Shown here: piece after piece, positions 48,901 to 57,918 of the stretch
How positions within the stretch are numbered: position 1 is the first letter of the stretch
How the letters are laid out: each line of letters starts with the position of its first letter
Source of the DNA: an uncultured Flavobacterium sp.
Lineage (GTDB): Bacteria; Bacteroidota; Bacteroidia; Flavobacteriales; Flavobacteriaceae
Assembly: GCA_947632215.1 (NCBI GenBank)
Contig: CANROJ010000002.1
Location: 1-64,000 of the forward strand
Direction: 5' to 3'
Length of the DNA: 64,000 nt
Position numbers and translations under genes: made by a program
Notes under the pieces: model-generated
Seen by the model: only the letters and a program-made list of their open reading frames with translations
The model's database searches: none
What the model was told of the DNA's origin: nothing

Positions 48901-48967
48901 TCATTTATTAGAGCACATCGGTACTAAACCAAACGTATTCTATCACGTGAAGGTTAACAACGTATAA
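45917..48967 (+). CDS. actB: alternative complex III subunit B, molybdopterin-like plus Fe-S protein with TAT signal
   Basis: TTRRDFLKYVGFSTAAATLAACEG; ferredoxin motifs CTGCGACVIACHAENN, CQHCNHAPCETVCPV. Confidence 0.95.
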   Translation: MASNKKYWKSVEELNENSSIVETLRNNEFVDQIPTDEFLGDKDALSSSSTTRRDFLKYVGFSTAAATLAACEGPVVKAIPYVVQPEEIVPGVADYYATTIADGFDFVNVLIKTREGRPIKVDNNKLSGAYSGANARVNASVLSLYDSLRLKGPKIGGDAASWDDVDVKVRASLQEAKSKGGNIVLLTNTMASPSTDKIIAEFIAAYPTAKQVVYDAVSSSAAVDAYQKAYGTRGLADYAFDKADVIVSVGADFLTDWQGGGYDAAYAQGRIPKNGKMSKHIQMEANMSLAGANADVRIPLTVAEQKAALIKLYNVVTGSSVKSIATAQDEKIAKAAQQLKAAGSKGVVVTGLDDQDAQLVVFAINEALKSEAFLPEQTKFVRQGDAKEVAQLVKDMNAGKVHTLIMTGVNPVYTLANSAEFVTGLEKVATSVAFSLKEDETALNSTIAAAAPHYLEAWGDVMIKKGHYSVTQPTIRPLFDTRQFQDAMLLWTNNNTSYYDYVKNVGSNVASGLTWNKLVHDGFVQLDTPSKVSSSIDLSSAAMSLSNSKNVEGKELVFYTKVGMGDGQQANNPWLQEFPDPISRVSWDNYVTVSRKDAEELGIKNYHVANGGLNGSYVTLTVNGVTLEKVPALIQPGQAPNTVGLAFGYGKQAGLKEEMQVGVNAYALYHNMDGVQSVSIEKSSGDHEFACVQLQNTLMSRSDILKDTTLDIYNTEEPVKWNIPAVVSYDHEEVKANTIDIWESFDRSIGHHFNLSIDLNACTGCGACVIACHAENNVPVVGKEEIRRSRDMHWLRIDRYYSSEATFADDYQKKKDASGFGEYREAFQELEHPADNPQVAFQPVMCQHCNHAPCETVCPVAATSHGRQGQNQMAYNRCVGTRYCANNCPYKVRRFNWFLYAQNDAFDYNMNDDLGRMVLNPDVVVRSRGVMEKCSLCIQMTQSTILKAKNEGRAVRPNEFQTACSAACSSGAMVFGDVNDKESDVTELAESNRAYHLLEHIGTKPNVFYHVKVNNV

Positions 48968-49005
48968 TTAAAAGTATTATTAATTAAAGAAACATATAAA
49001 GGATT

Positions 49006-50415
49006 ATGTCGTCACATTACGAAGCACCCATTAGAAAACCTTTAGTTATTGGTGAGAAAACTTACCATGATATAACTGTGGATGTGGCTAGACCTGTAGA
49101 GGGAAGAGCAAACAAACTTTGGTGGAGAGTTTTCATATTAAGTTTGATAGCGTTTCTATGGGGAGTAGGTTCTATGGCTTACACAGTAGGTACAGGAATC
49201 GGAACTTGGGGATTAAATAAAACCATTGGATGGGCTTGGGATATTACCAATTTCGTTTGGTGGGTAGGTATTGGTCACGCCGGTACTCTTATCTCAGCCG
49301 TATTATTATTATTTAGACAAAAATGGAGAATGGCGATCAACCGTTCTGCAGAGGCAATGACTATTTTCTCTGTTGTTCAGGCTGGTTTATTCCCTATTAT
49401 ACACATGGGTCGTCCTTGGCTTGCTTATTGGGTTTTACCTTTACCGAACCAGTTTGGTTCGTTATGGGTTAACTTTAACTCGCCATTATTATGGGACGTA
49501 TTTGCAATTTCAACGTATTTATCTGTATCATTAGTTTTCTGGTGGACAGGTTTACTTCCAGATTTTGCTATGTTACGTGATAGAGCTATTACGCCATTTA
49601 CTAAGAGAGTTTACGGAATTTTATCTTTCGGTTGGTCTGGTAGAGCAAAAGATTGGCAACGTTTTGAGGAAGTAAATTTAGTGTTAGCTGGTTTAGCTAC
49701 ACCACTTGTACTTTCTGTGCATACGATTGTGTCTTTTGACTTCGCTACTTCAGTTATACCTGGATGGCATACAACTATCTTACCGCCTTATTTCGTAGCT
49801 GGTGCTATTTTCTCTGGATTTGCGATGGTAACAACGCTTTTAATCATTATGAGAAAGGTGTCCAACTTAGAAGATTATATAACAATACAACATATTGAAT
49901 TAATGAACATCATTGTGATGATTACTGGTTCTATTGTTGGTGTAGCTTATATTACAGAATTATGGGTTGCATGGTATTCTGGGGTTGAGTACGAACAGTA
50001 CGCTTTCCTTAACCGTGCTTCTGGTCCATACTGGTGGGCTTATTGGTTGATGATGACATGTAACGTTATTTCTCCGCAGGTTATGTGGTTTAAGAAAATT
50101 AGAACTAGTATCATGGCTTCTTTCATTATTTCTATTGTTGTAAATATTGGAATGTGGTTTGAGCGTTTTGTAATTATCGTTACATCATTACACAGAGACT
50201 ACTTACCTTCTTCATGGACGATGTTCCAACCTACATTTGTAGATGCTGGTATATACATCGGAACAATTGGCTTCTTCTTTGTATTATTCTTATTATACTC
50301 TAGAAGTTTCCCTGTAATTGCTCAAGCGGAGGTAAAAACAATCTTAAAGTCTTCAGGAGAATACTATAAGAAAGAAAGAGACAGTAAAGCGAATCATCAA
50401 TCTTTAAATCATTAA
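49006..50415 (+). CDS. actC: alternative complex III subunit C, NrfD/PsrC-like membrane protein
   Basis: Polytopic; WWVGIGHAGTLISAVLLLFRQKWR. Confidence 0.95.
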   Translation: MSSHYEAPIRKPLVIGEKTYHDITVDVARPVEGRANKLWWRVFILSLIAFLWGVGSMAYTVGTGIGTWGLNKTIGWAWDITNFVWWVGIGHAGTLISAVLLLFRQKWRMAINRSAEAMTIFSVVQAGLFPIIHMGRPWLAYWVLPLPNQFGSLWVNFNSPLLWDVFAISTYLSVSLVFWWTGLLPDFAMLRDRAITPFTKRVYGILSFGWSGRAKDWQRFEEVNLVLAGLATPLVLSVHTIVSFDFATSVIPGWHTTILPPYFVAGAIFSGFAMVTTLLIIMRKVSNLEDYITIQHIELMNIIVMITGSIVGVAYITELWVAWYSGVEYEQYAFLNRASGPYWWAYWLMMTCNVISPQVMWFKKIRTSIMASFIISIVVNIGMWFERFVIIVTSLHRDYLPSSWTMFQPTFVDAGIYIGTIGFFFVLFLLYSRSFPVIAQAEVKTILKSSGEYYKKERDSKANHQSLNH

Positions 50416-50421
50416 TTCGAT

Positions 50422-50943
50422 ATGAGTAATAAAGTAATTTACGCTATATACAATGATGATGATGTATTGTTAGATGCAGTAAAGGAAACTAGATCTGCTC
50501 ATCATCATATTGAAGAGATTTATACTCCCTTCCCAGTACACGGCCTAGATAAGGCTATGGGATTAAAGCCAACTAGATTAGCTATTTGTGCATTCTTGTT
50601 TGGATTAGTAGGTTTAAGTTTTGGAACTTTCATGATGTATTACATCATGATAGTAGACTGGCCTCAAGATATCGGAGGAAAGCCAAGCTTTAGCTTCCTA
50701 CAAAATATGCCGTCATTTGTACCTATTATGTTTGAGATGACAGTGTTATTTTCTGCCCACTTAATGGTTATTACTTTCTTTTTAAGAAGTAGATTATGGC
50801 CTTTTAAAGAAGCAGAGAATCCTGATGTTAGAACAACAGATGATCACTTTTTAATGGAAGTAGCTCTTAAAGGTGAAGAAGATGCTGCTGTTGAGTTCTT
50901 CAAGAATACTGGAGCAGTTGAAGTTAAAGTAATTGAAAAGTAA
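50422..50943 (+). CDS. actD: alternative complex III subunit D (DUF3341)
   Basis: VYAIYNDDD-like start, IYTPFPVHGLDKAMGLKPTRL. Confidence 0.94.
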   Translation: MSNKVIYAIYNDDDVLLDAVKETRSAHHHIEEIYTPFPVHGLDKAMGLKPTRLAICAFLFGLVGLSFGTFMMYYIMIVDWPQDIGGKPSFSFLQNMPSFVPIMFEMTVLFSAHLMVITFFLRSRLWPFKEAENPDVRTTDDHFLMEVALKGEEDAAVEFFKNTGAVEVKVIEK

Positions 50944-50950
50944 TTGTAGA

Positions 50951-51499
50951 ATGAAGAACATATATAAAATAGTAGCTTTAGTAGGAGTATCAGTATTGAG
51001 TGCTTCTTGTTTTAATAAAGAGCGTCCAAACTATCAGTTTATGCCTAACATGTACCAAGCTGTACCTTACGAGGCATATTCGGAAGTGTCTACAAGTGTT
51101 TTCGCAGATGGAATGGAAGCTCAATTACCTGCTGAAGGATCAATCCCAAGAGGGTTTCAACCTGAAGTATATCCTAACACTCCAGAGGGTTTAGCAGAAG
51201 CTAGATTGTATTTGAAGAACCCTTACCCAGACAGTGAAATGAACATTGAGAAAGGAAAAGAATTATATTCTATTTATTGTTCTGTTTGTCATGGGCCTAA
51301 AGGAGATGGACAAGGTACTTTAGTTAAGAATGAAAAGTTCTTAGGGGTTCCTAACTACCACGATCGTGATCTTACAGAAGGTGGTGTTTACCAAGTGATT
51401 ACTTATGGTTTGAATTCTATGGGTTCTCATGCTAATCAATTATCACAACATGAGCGTTGGTTAGTAACAGATTACGTTTTAAAATTGAAATCAGAATAA
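50951..51499 (+). CDS. actE: alternative complex III subunit E, monohaem cytochrome c lipoprotein (ORF track start 50933; ATG 50951 preferred)
   Basis: Lipobox VLSASCFN; CSVCHGPKGDGQG. Confidence 0.94.
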   Translation: MKNIYKIVALVGVSVLSASCFNKERPNYQFMPNMYQAVPYEAYSEVSTSVFADGMEAQLPAEGSIPRGFQPEVYPNTPEGLAEARLYLKNPYPDSEMNIEKGKELYSIYCSVCHGPKGDGQGTLVKNEKFLGVPNYHDRDLTEGGVYQVITYGLNSMGSHANQLSQHERWLVTDYVLKLKSE

Positions 51500-51529
51500 T
51501 AATTGTAAAACTTATTTGAAAGTTTAGAT

Positions 51530-52837
51530 ATGTATACATTATCAAAAAATTTAAAAACCTTCGCGTTAGTTCTTATGGTCTTGGGATTAATAGGAATTGC
51601 CTACGGTTTTTTAAGTGCACCTAAGACAACTGCTGAAGTAGAGCAGATCTTAACTGAGCAAGCACATCACAGTGACGATGCACATGAACAAAGTTCACAT
51701 GCTGTTTCAGAAGCAGATCATGCTGCGCATGAGCAACATTTAGAGCACGTTTTAAATCAATTGCAAAATAAGCCTTGGACTGCGGTTTATACAGCTTGTA
51801 TTTTCGTTATGTTAGTATCGTTAGGTATTTTAACATTCCAAGCAATTAACCAGGCAGCAAGTGCTGGTTGGTCACCGATATTATTTAGAGTGATGGAAGG
51901 ATTATCTGCTTATTTATTGCCAGGTTCAATCATCTTCTTTATTATTCTTGTGATTTCAGTAATGGGAGGTAATCATTTATTTATTTGGGCTGATCCTGAG
52001 GTAGTAGCTAATGATGTTATTATACAAGGAAAAACTGCATACCTAAATGTACCTTTCTTCTTAATTCGTGCTGCTATTTATTTAGTAGGATGGAATTTAT
52101 ACGCAATCTATTTACGTAAACAATCTCTTGGATTATCACAAACAGGAGATTTATCTTACCATAAGAGAATTTTCAAAGCCTCAGCTGCTTTCTTGGTTTT
52201 CTTTATTGTGAGTGAATCTATGGCTTCATGGGATTGGATTATGTCAATTGATACACACTGGTATAGTACATTATTTGGATGGTATGTATTTGCAAGTTTC
52301 TTTGTAACTGCTATCACTACTATTGCTTTTGCTACTTTGTACTTAAAAAGTAAAGGACATTTAGAATTAGTTAATAATAGCCATATTCATGATTTAGCTA
52401 AGTTTATGTTCGGATTAAGTATTTTCTGGACTTATTTATGGTTCTCTCAATTTATGTTACAGTGGTACTCTAACATTCCAGAAGAGGTAACATATTTTAT
52501 TTTTAGAATTCAAGAGTATAACTTACCTTTCTTTGGTATGTTATTATTAAACTTTGCTTTACCTTTGATATTATTGATCAATTCAGATTTCAAACGTTTA
52601 GGATGGGTTGTTGTAATGGCAGGTACTTGTATCATTATTGGTCACTACTTAGACTTCTTCTTAATGATTGCACCTGGTACAGTAGGAGGATCTTGGTTTA
52701 TCGGTGTTCCTGAGATTGCATCTTTAATGTTCTTTATTGGATTGTTTATCTATGTAGGATTTAGTGCAATTGCTAAGGCTCCACTTGAAGTAGAAAACCA
52801 TCCACTTATGGAAGAGAGTAAACATTATCATTATTAA
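51530..52837 (+). CDS. actF: alternative complex III subunit F (quinol:cytochrome c oxidoreductase membrane subunit)
   Basis: Polytopic; MASWDWIMSIDTHWYSTLFGWYVF, operon position. Confidence 0.94.
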   Translation: MYTLSKNLKTFALVLMVLGLIGIAYGFLSAPKTTAEVEQILTEQAHHSDDAHEQSSHAVSEADHAAHEQHLEHVLNQLQNKPWTAVYTACIFVMLVSLGILTFQAINQAASAGWSPILFRVMEGLSAYLLPGSIIFFIILVISVMGGNHLFIWADPEVVANDVIIQGKTAYLNVPFFLIRAAIYLVGWNLYAIYLRKQSLGLSQTGDLSYHKRIFKASAAFLVFFIVSESMASWDWIMSIDTHWYSTLFGWYVFASFFVTAITTIAFATLYLKSKGHLELVNNSHIHDLAKFMFGLSIFWTYLWFSQFMLQWYSNIPEEVTYFIFRIQEYNLPFFGMLLLNFALPLILLINSDFKRLGWVVVMAGTCIIIGHYLDFFLMIAPGTVGGSWFIGVPEIASLMFFIGLFIYVGFSAIAKAPLEVENHPLMEESKHYHY

Positions 52838-52854
52838 TATTTAAAGATAAACAG

Positions 52855-53976
52855 ATGACAAGTTTATTAATAATAACTGTAGTTGTATTATTAGGAATTG
52901 CAATTTGGCAACTTACTAAGATATTCGATTTGACGCAAGTAGGATCTGGATCAAAAGATGCATCTTCAGAGATCGCAAATGAGAAAGACAATAACATTAA
53001 CGGTTATTTGAATTTCGCTTTCTTAGGTTTTATCTACGTATTTACTATTTTCAATTTAGTAAAGTATGGTAGCTTTCCTTTAATGAGTGATTCAGCGTCT
53101 GAACATGGTGAAACAGTAGATAATTTAATGTGGATCTCTATGGGTCTTATTGGATTTACTCAAATTTTCACTCAATTTTTACTTTATTGGTTCGCCTTTA
53201 AAGGAAGAGGAATTAAAGGAAGAAAAGCACTTTATTTTTCGGATAACGATAAATTAGAAGCTATTTGGACTATTATTCCTGTAATTACTTTATCAGGTTT
53301 GATCCTTTACGGACTTTTTGCTTGGAACGACATTATGTTCGTTGACGAAGAGGAAGATGTTCTTATTGTAGAGGTTTATGCTAAACAATTTGGATGGGAT
53401 GTTCGATATTCAGGTAAAGACAACGTACTAGGTAAAGCGAACGTTCGTTTTATTGAAGGTATAAATGTTGTTGGTGTGGATATGGCTGATCCTAACTCTT
53501 ACGATGACCAAATGGCTACAGAATTACATTTGCCATTAGGTAAGAAAGTAGTTTTAAAATTCCGTTCTCAAGACGTATTGCACTCAGCTTATTTACCTCA
53601 CTTTAGAGCTCAAATGAACTGTGTTCCTGGTATGGTTACACAATTCGCTTTCACGCCAACTATTACAACGGCTGATATGAGATCTCGTGAAGCTATGGTT
53701 AGCAAGGTTAGAAATATTAACAAAATTAGAGCGGAGCGTAGTCAAGAGTTAGCAGCAGCTGGACAAGAGACTTTAGATCCTTATGAATTCGATTATTTGA
53801 TTCTTTGTAATAAAATTTGTGGAGCTTCTCACTATAACATGCAAATAAAAGTTGTAGTTGAAACTCAAGACGAGTTTGATACTTGGGTTAATGCTCTTCC
53901 TACATTGGGAAGTCAATTAGCTCAGACAAAAGAAGAAGTTAACACATCGGATGAATTTGCTCAAGTTGTAAAGTAA
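52855..53976 (+). CDS. coxB: cytochrome c oxidase subunit II
   Basis: AKQFGWDVRYSGKD, SQDVLHSAYLPHFRAQMNCVPGM, CNKICGASHYNM CuA region. Confidence 0.96.
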   Translation: MTSLLIITVVVLLGIAIWQLTKIFDLTQVGSGSKDASSEIANEKDNNINGYLNFAFLGFIYVFTIFNLVKYGSFPLMSDSASEHGETVDNLMWISMGLIGFTQIFTQFLLYWFAFKGRGIKGRKALYFSDNDKLEAIWTIIPVITLSGLILYGLFAWNDIMFVDEEEDVLIVEVYAKQFGWDVRYSGKDNVLGKANVRFIEGINVVGVDMADPNSYDDQMATELHLPLGKKVVLKFRSQDVLHSAYLPHFRAQMNCVPGMVTQFAFTPTITTADMRSREAMVSKVRNINKIRAERSQELAAAGQETLDPYEFDYLILCNKICGASHYNMQIKVVVETQDEFDTWVNALPTLGSQLAQTKEEVNTSDEFAQVVK

Positions 53977-54004
53977 CACAATCCTATTAAAATCAAATTA
54001 TACT

Positions 54005-55801
54005 ATGTCAGCATTAGGACACGAAATAATTCATGATCATGACCATGATCATCACGATAAAGGGAATTTCTTTACTAAGTATGTATTTAGTTTAGATCAC
54101 AAAATGATCGCAAAACAGTACTTGATAACTGGTATTATCATGGGTATTGTTGGGATCGGTATGTCTCTTTTATTTAGAATGCAAATCGCATGGCCAGAGG
54201 AATCTTTTACGCTTTTTAAATGGTTATTAGGCGATAATATGGCTCCCGACGGAGTAATGAAAAATGACGCATATTTAGCTTTAGTTACAATGCATGGTAC
54301 CATCATGGTATTCTTTGTACTAACAGCAGGTTTAAGTGGAACGTTTTCCAACCTTCTTATTCCATTGCAAATTGGAGCACGTGATATGGCTTCAGGTTTC
54401 TTAAATATGTTATCTTACTGGATTTTCTTTATTTCTGCTGTTATAATGATTATTTCATTATTCGTAGAAGGAGGACCAGCATCTGCAGGATGGACAGTTT
54501 ATCCACCCTTAAGTGCATTACCACAAGCTATTCCAGGTTCAGGAATGGGTATGACTCTATGGTTAGTTTCTATGGCTTTGTTTATTGTTTCTTCAACTAT
54601 GGGATCATTAAACTATGTAGCTACAGTAATTAACTTGAGAACAAAAGGAATGTCAATGACTAGATTACCATTAAGTATCTGGGCTTTATTTACTACTGCT
54701 ATAATCGGTATCGTTTCTTTCCCTGTTCTTTTATCAGCTGCTTTATTATTATTATTTGATAGAAGTTTTGGAACATCATTCTTTTTATCTGATATCTATT
54801 TAGCTGGAGAGGTTTTACACTACCAAGGAGGTTCTCCAATATTGTATGAGCATTTATTCTGGTTCTTAGGTCACCCTGAGGTATATATTGTAATATTACC
54901 TGCTATGGGACTTACTTCAGAAATTATTGCTTGTAACGCTCGTAAACCTATCTTTGGTTACCGTGCAATGATTGCTTCTATTTTAGGTATTGCTTTCTTA
55001 TCTACAATTGTTTGGGGTCACCATATGTTCGTTTCAGGTATGAATCCTTTCTTAGGATCGGTCTTTACCTTTACTACATTATTAATTGCAATTCCATCTG
55101 CTGTTAAAGCATTTAACTATATCACTACTATCTGGAGTGGTAATATTCAGATGAACCCTTCTATGTTATTCTGTATTGGATTCGTTTCTACTTTCATTAC
55201 AGGAGGTTTAACAGGTATCATCTTAGGGGATTCAACTTTAGATATCAACGTTCACGATACTTATTTCGTAATTGCTCACTTCCACTTAGTAATGGGTATT
55301 TCTGCTCTTTATGGTATGTTTGCTGGTATCTATCACTGGTATCCAAAAATGTTTGGAAGAATGATGAATAAAAACTTAGGTTATATCCATTTCTGGGTGA
55401 CTGCAGTTTGTGCTTACGGAGTTTTCTTCCCAATGCACTTCATCGGTTTAGCTGGTTTACCTCGTCGTTACTACACAAATACAGCTTTCCCATTATTTGA
55501 TGAATTCTATGATGTGAACGTACTAATTACAGTATTTGCTTTAGTAGGAGCTGCATTCCAATTATTATTCTTATGGAACTTCTTCTATAGTATATTCTAT
55601 GGAAAGAAAGCACCACAGAATCCTTGGAGAAGTAACAGTCTTGAGTGGACTACTCCTGTGGAGCATATCCACGGAAACTGGCCAGGAGAACTACCTGTAG
55701 TTCACAGATGGCCGTATGATTACAGTAAACCTGGTTTACCTGAAGATTATGCGCCACAAACTATGCCAATGCAAGAAGGTGAAGAAGTATTACATCACTA
55801 A
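54005..55801 (+). CDS. coxA: cytochrome c oxidase subunit I
   Basis: [47 protein letters not shown]. Confidence 0.97.
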   Translation: MSALGHEIIHDHDHDHHDKGNFFTKYVFSLDHKMIAKQYLITGIIMGIVGIGMSLLFRMQIAWPEESFTLFKWLLGDNMAPDGVMKNDAYLALVTMHGTIMVFFVLTAGLSGTFSNLLIPLQIGARDMASGFLNMLSYWIFFISAVIMIISLFVEGGPASAGWTVYPPLSALPQAIPGSGMGMTLWLVSMALFIVSSTMGSLNYVATVINLRTKGMSMTRLPLSIWALFTTAIIGIVSFPVLLSAALLLLFDRSFGTSFFLSDIYLAGEVLHYQGGSPILYEHLFWFLGHPEVYIVILPAMGLTSEIIACNARKPIFGYRAMIASILGIAFLSTIVWGHHMFVSGMNPFLGSVFTFTTLLIAIPSAVKAFNYITTIWSGNIQMNPSMLFCIGFVSTFITGGLTGIILGDSTLDINVHDTYFVIAHFHLVMGISALYGMFAGIYHWYPKMFGRMMNKNLGYIHFWVTAVCAYGVFFPMHFIGLAGLPRRYYTNTAFPLFDEFYDVNVLITVFALVGAAFQLLFLWNFFYSIFYGKKAPQNPWRSNSLEWTTPVEHIHGNWPGELPVVHRWPYDYSKPGLPEDYAPQTMPMQEGEEVLHH

Positions 55802-55822
55802 TTCAATGTAAGATTTATATAG

Positions 55823-55855
55823 AAAAGGTCATCCATAAAATGGATGACCTTTTTT
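55823..55855 (+). terminator. terminator of the act-cox operon
   Basis: AAAAGGTCATCCAT-AAA-ATGGATGACCTTTTTT. Confidence 0.85.
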
Positions 55856-55893
55856 ATTGCTGTAAAGTATTTTTTAGGGATAAATTTTTAATA

Positions 55894-55901
55894 TATATTT
55901 G
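55894..55901 (+). promoter_or_regulatory. putative -7 box (TATATTTG), 4 nt before ruvB ATG
   Basis: TAnnTTTG match; ATG at 55906. Confidence 0.45.
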
Positions 55902-55905
55902 TGTT

Positions 55906-56916
55906 ATGAATCCAAATTTAGACCCAAGTAGTTCACATCTATCCTCAGAGGAGCAGGATGTAGAAAAAAAGCTTAGACCCTTGTCCTTTGATGATTTCGC
56001 AGGGCAGGAAAACGTTTTGGAGAACTTACAAGTTTTCGTTGAGGCAGCTAATAGGCGTGGTGAAGCTTTGGATCATACTTTGTTTCATGGTCCTCCAGGA
56101 CTTGGTAAAACTACATTAGCTAATATTTTAGCTAGTGAATTAAATGTTGGTATAAAGATCACTTCAGGACCTGTGTTAGATAAACCAGGTGACTTAGCTG
56201 GTCTTCTTACTAATTTAGAAGAGCGAGATGTTTTATTTATTGACGAAATCCATAGGCTTAGTCCAATTGTAGAAGAGTATTTATATTCGGCGATGGAGGA
56301 TTTTAAAATAGATATTATGATAGAATCAGGGCCTAATGCTCGATCGGTTCAAATTAATTTAAATCCATTTACATTAGTGGGAGCTACTACTAGAAGTGGG
56401 TTACTTACTGCTCCAATGCGTGCTAGATTTGGAATTCAAAGTAGATTACAATATTATACTCAGGAGCTGTTAGCCGGGATTATCGAGCGAAGTGCATCTA
56501 TTTTAGGAGTACCCATATCTGTGGAGGCAGCTATTGAGATTGCTGGAAGAAGTCGTGGAACGCCTCGTATTGCAAATGCTCTGTTGCGCAGAGTACGTGA
56601 CTTCGCACAAATAAAAGGTAATGGAAGTATAGATTTGTTTATTTCTAAGTATGCTTTGAATGCTTTAAATGTCGACTCACATGGCTTAGATGAAATGGAT
56701 AATAAAATTTTATCTACTATTATCCAGAAATTTAAAGGAGGGCCTGTTGGTATCTCGACCTTATCTACAGCTGTATCAGATAACGCTGAAACTATAGAAG
56801 AAGTCTATGAACCTTATCTAATACAAGAAGGTTTTTTAGTACGCACAGCTAGAGGACGAGAAGTTACAGCCAAGGCTTATCAGCATTTAGGTCTTGAAGT
56901 ACCCAAGCAGGATTAA
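55906..56916 (+). CDS. ruvB: Holliday junction branch migration DNA helicase RuvB (ORF track start 55840; ATG 55906 preferred)
   Basis: [54 protein letters not shown]. Confidence 0.97.
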   Translation: MNPNLDPSSSHLSSEEQDVEKKLRPLSFDDFAGQENVLENLQVFVEAANRRGEALDHTLFHGPPGLGKTTLANILASELNVGIKITSGPVLDKPGDLAGLLTNLEERDVLFIDEIHRLSPIVEEYLYSAMEDFKIDIMIESGPNARSVQINLNPFTLVGATTRSGLLTAPMRARFGIQSRLQYYTQELLAGIIERSASILGVPISVEAAIEIAGRSRGTPRIANALLRRVRDFAQIKGNGSIDLFISKYALNALNVDSHGLDEMDNKILSTIIQKFKGGPVGISTLSTAVSDNAETIEEVYEPYLIQEGFLVRTARGREVTAKAYQHLGLEVPKQD

Positions 56917-56928
56917 TAAGATAGTTTT

Positions 56929-57870
56929 ATGATAAACAACCCTAGTAAATATAGTGCGTGGATAAAAGCGGAAGCTGAGCGTTTGGGTTTTATGCAGTGC
57001 GGTATTTCTAGGGCTGAGTTTTTAGAACAAGAAGCCCCTAGGTTATATAATTGGCTGCAGGAGTCTATGCATGGGCAGATGCATTATATGCAAAACCATT
57101 TTGATATGCGTTTAGACCCTCGATTATTAGTACCAGGAGCTAAAAGCGTTGTTTCTTTAGCTTTGAATTATTTCCCCGAGCAAAAGCAAGTAGAGCAGAG
57201 TTATAAAATTTCAAAATACGCCTATGCAGAGGACTATCATTTTGTTATTAAAGATAAATTAAAGGAATTTCTTTGTTCATTACGCGATACAATTGGAGAT
57301 GTTCAAGGTAGAGTTTTCGTAGATTCTGCTCCTGTTTTAGATAAAGCCTGGGCTGCTAAGAGTGGTCTAGGATGGATAGGTAAAAATAGTAATCTGATAA
57401 ATAAAAAAAGTGGTTCATTTTTCTTTCTAGCCGAGCTTATCATTGATTTAGAATTAGAGTATGATGGTATTGTTAGTGATCACTGTGGTACTTGTACTAG
57501 ATGTATTGACGCTTGTCCTACTAATGCCATTGAACAGCCATACATTGTCAATGGTAGTAAATGTATTTCCTATCTTACCATTGAGTTAAAGGATTCTATA
57601 AGTAAGCAATTTAGTAATCAATTAGAGGACTGGATTTTTGGTTGTGATATTTGTCAAGATGTATGCCCCTGGAATCGTTTTTCAATTAGTCATTCAGAAC
57701 CTCGTTTTGTCCCTAATAACCAGGTGTTGTCTTATAGTAAAAGACAGTGGGAGGAACTTACGGAAGATACTTTTAATGAAATATTTAAAAAATCAGCACT
57801 AAAGAGATCTAAATTTAGTGGATTATTGAGAAATATGGAATTTTTGAACACTGGTCTTAAGGAATTTTGA
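56929..57870 (+). CDS. queG: epoxyqueuosine reductase
   Basis: [33 protein letters not shown] and [11 protein letters not shown] Fe-S motifs. Confidence 0.94.
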   Translation: MINNPSKYSAWIKAEAERLGFMQCGISRAEFLEQEAPRLYNWLQESMHGQMHYMQNHFDMRLDPRLLVPGAKSVVSLALNYFPEQKQVEQSYKISKYAYAEDYHFVIKDKLKEFLCSLRDTIGDVQGRVFVDSAPVLDKAWAAKSGLGWIGKNSNLINKKSGSFFFLAELIIDLELEYDGIVSDHCGTCTRCIDACPTNAIEQPYIVNGSKCISYLTIELKDSISKQFSNQLEDWIFGCDICQDVCPWNRFSISHSEPRFVPNNQVLSYSKRQWEELTEDTFNEIFKKSALKRSKFSGLLRNMEFLNTGLKEF

Positions 57871-57895
57871 TACTGCTGTAAAAAGATTACCTTTG
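57867..57895 (+). promoter_or_regulatory. putative promoter for malic enzyme gene: TTG-N18-TACCTTTG
   Basis: TTG 57867-57869, TACCTTTG 57888-57895, ATG 57919. Confidence 0.55.
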
Positions 57896-57918
57896 TTTTG
57901 AAATGAAAAACTATTTTT

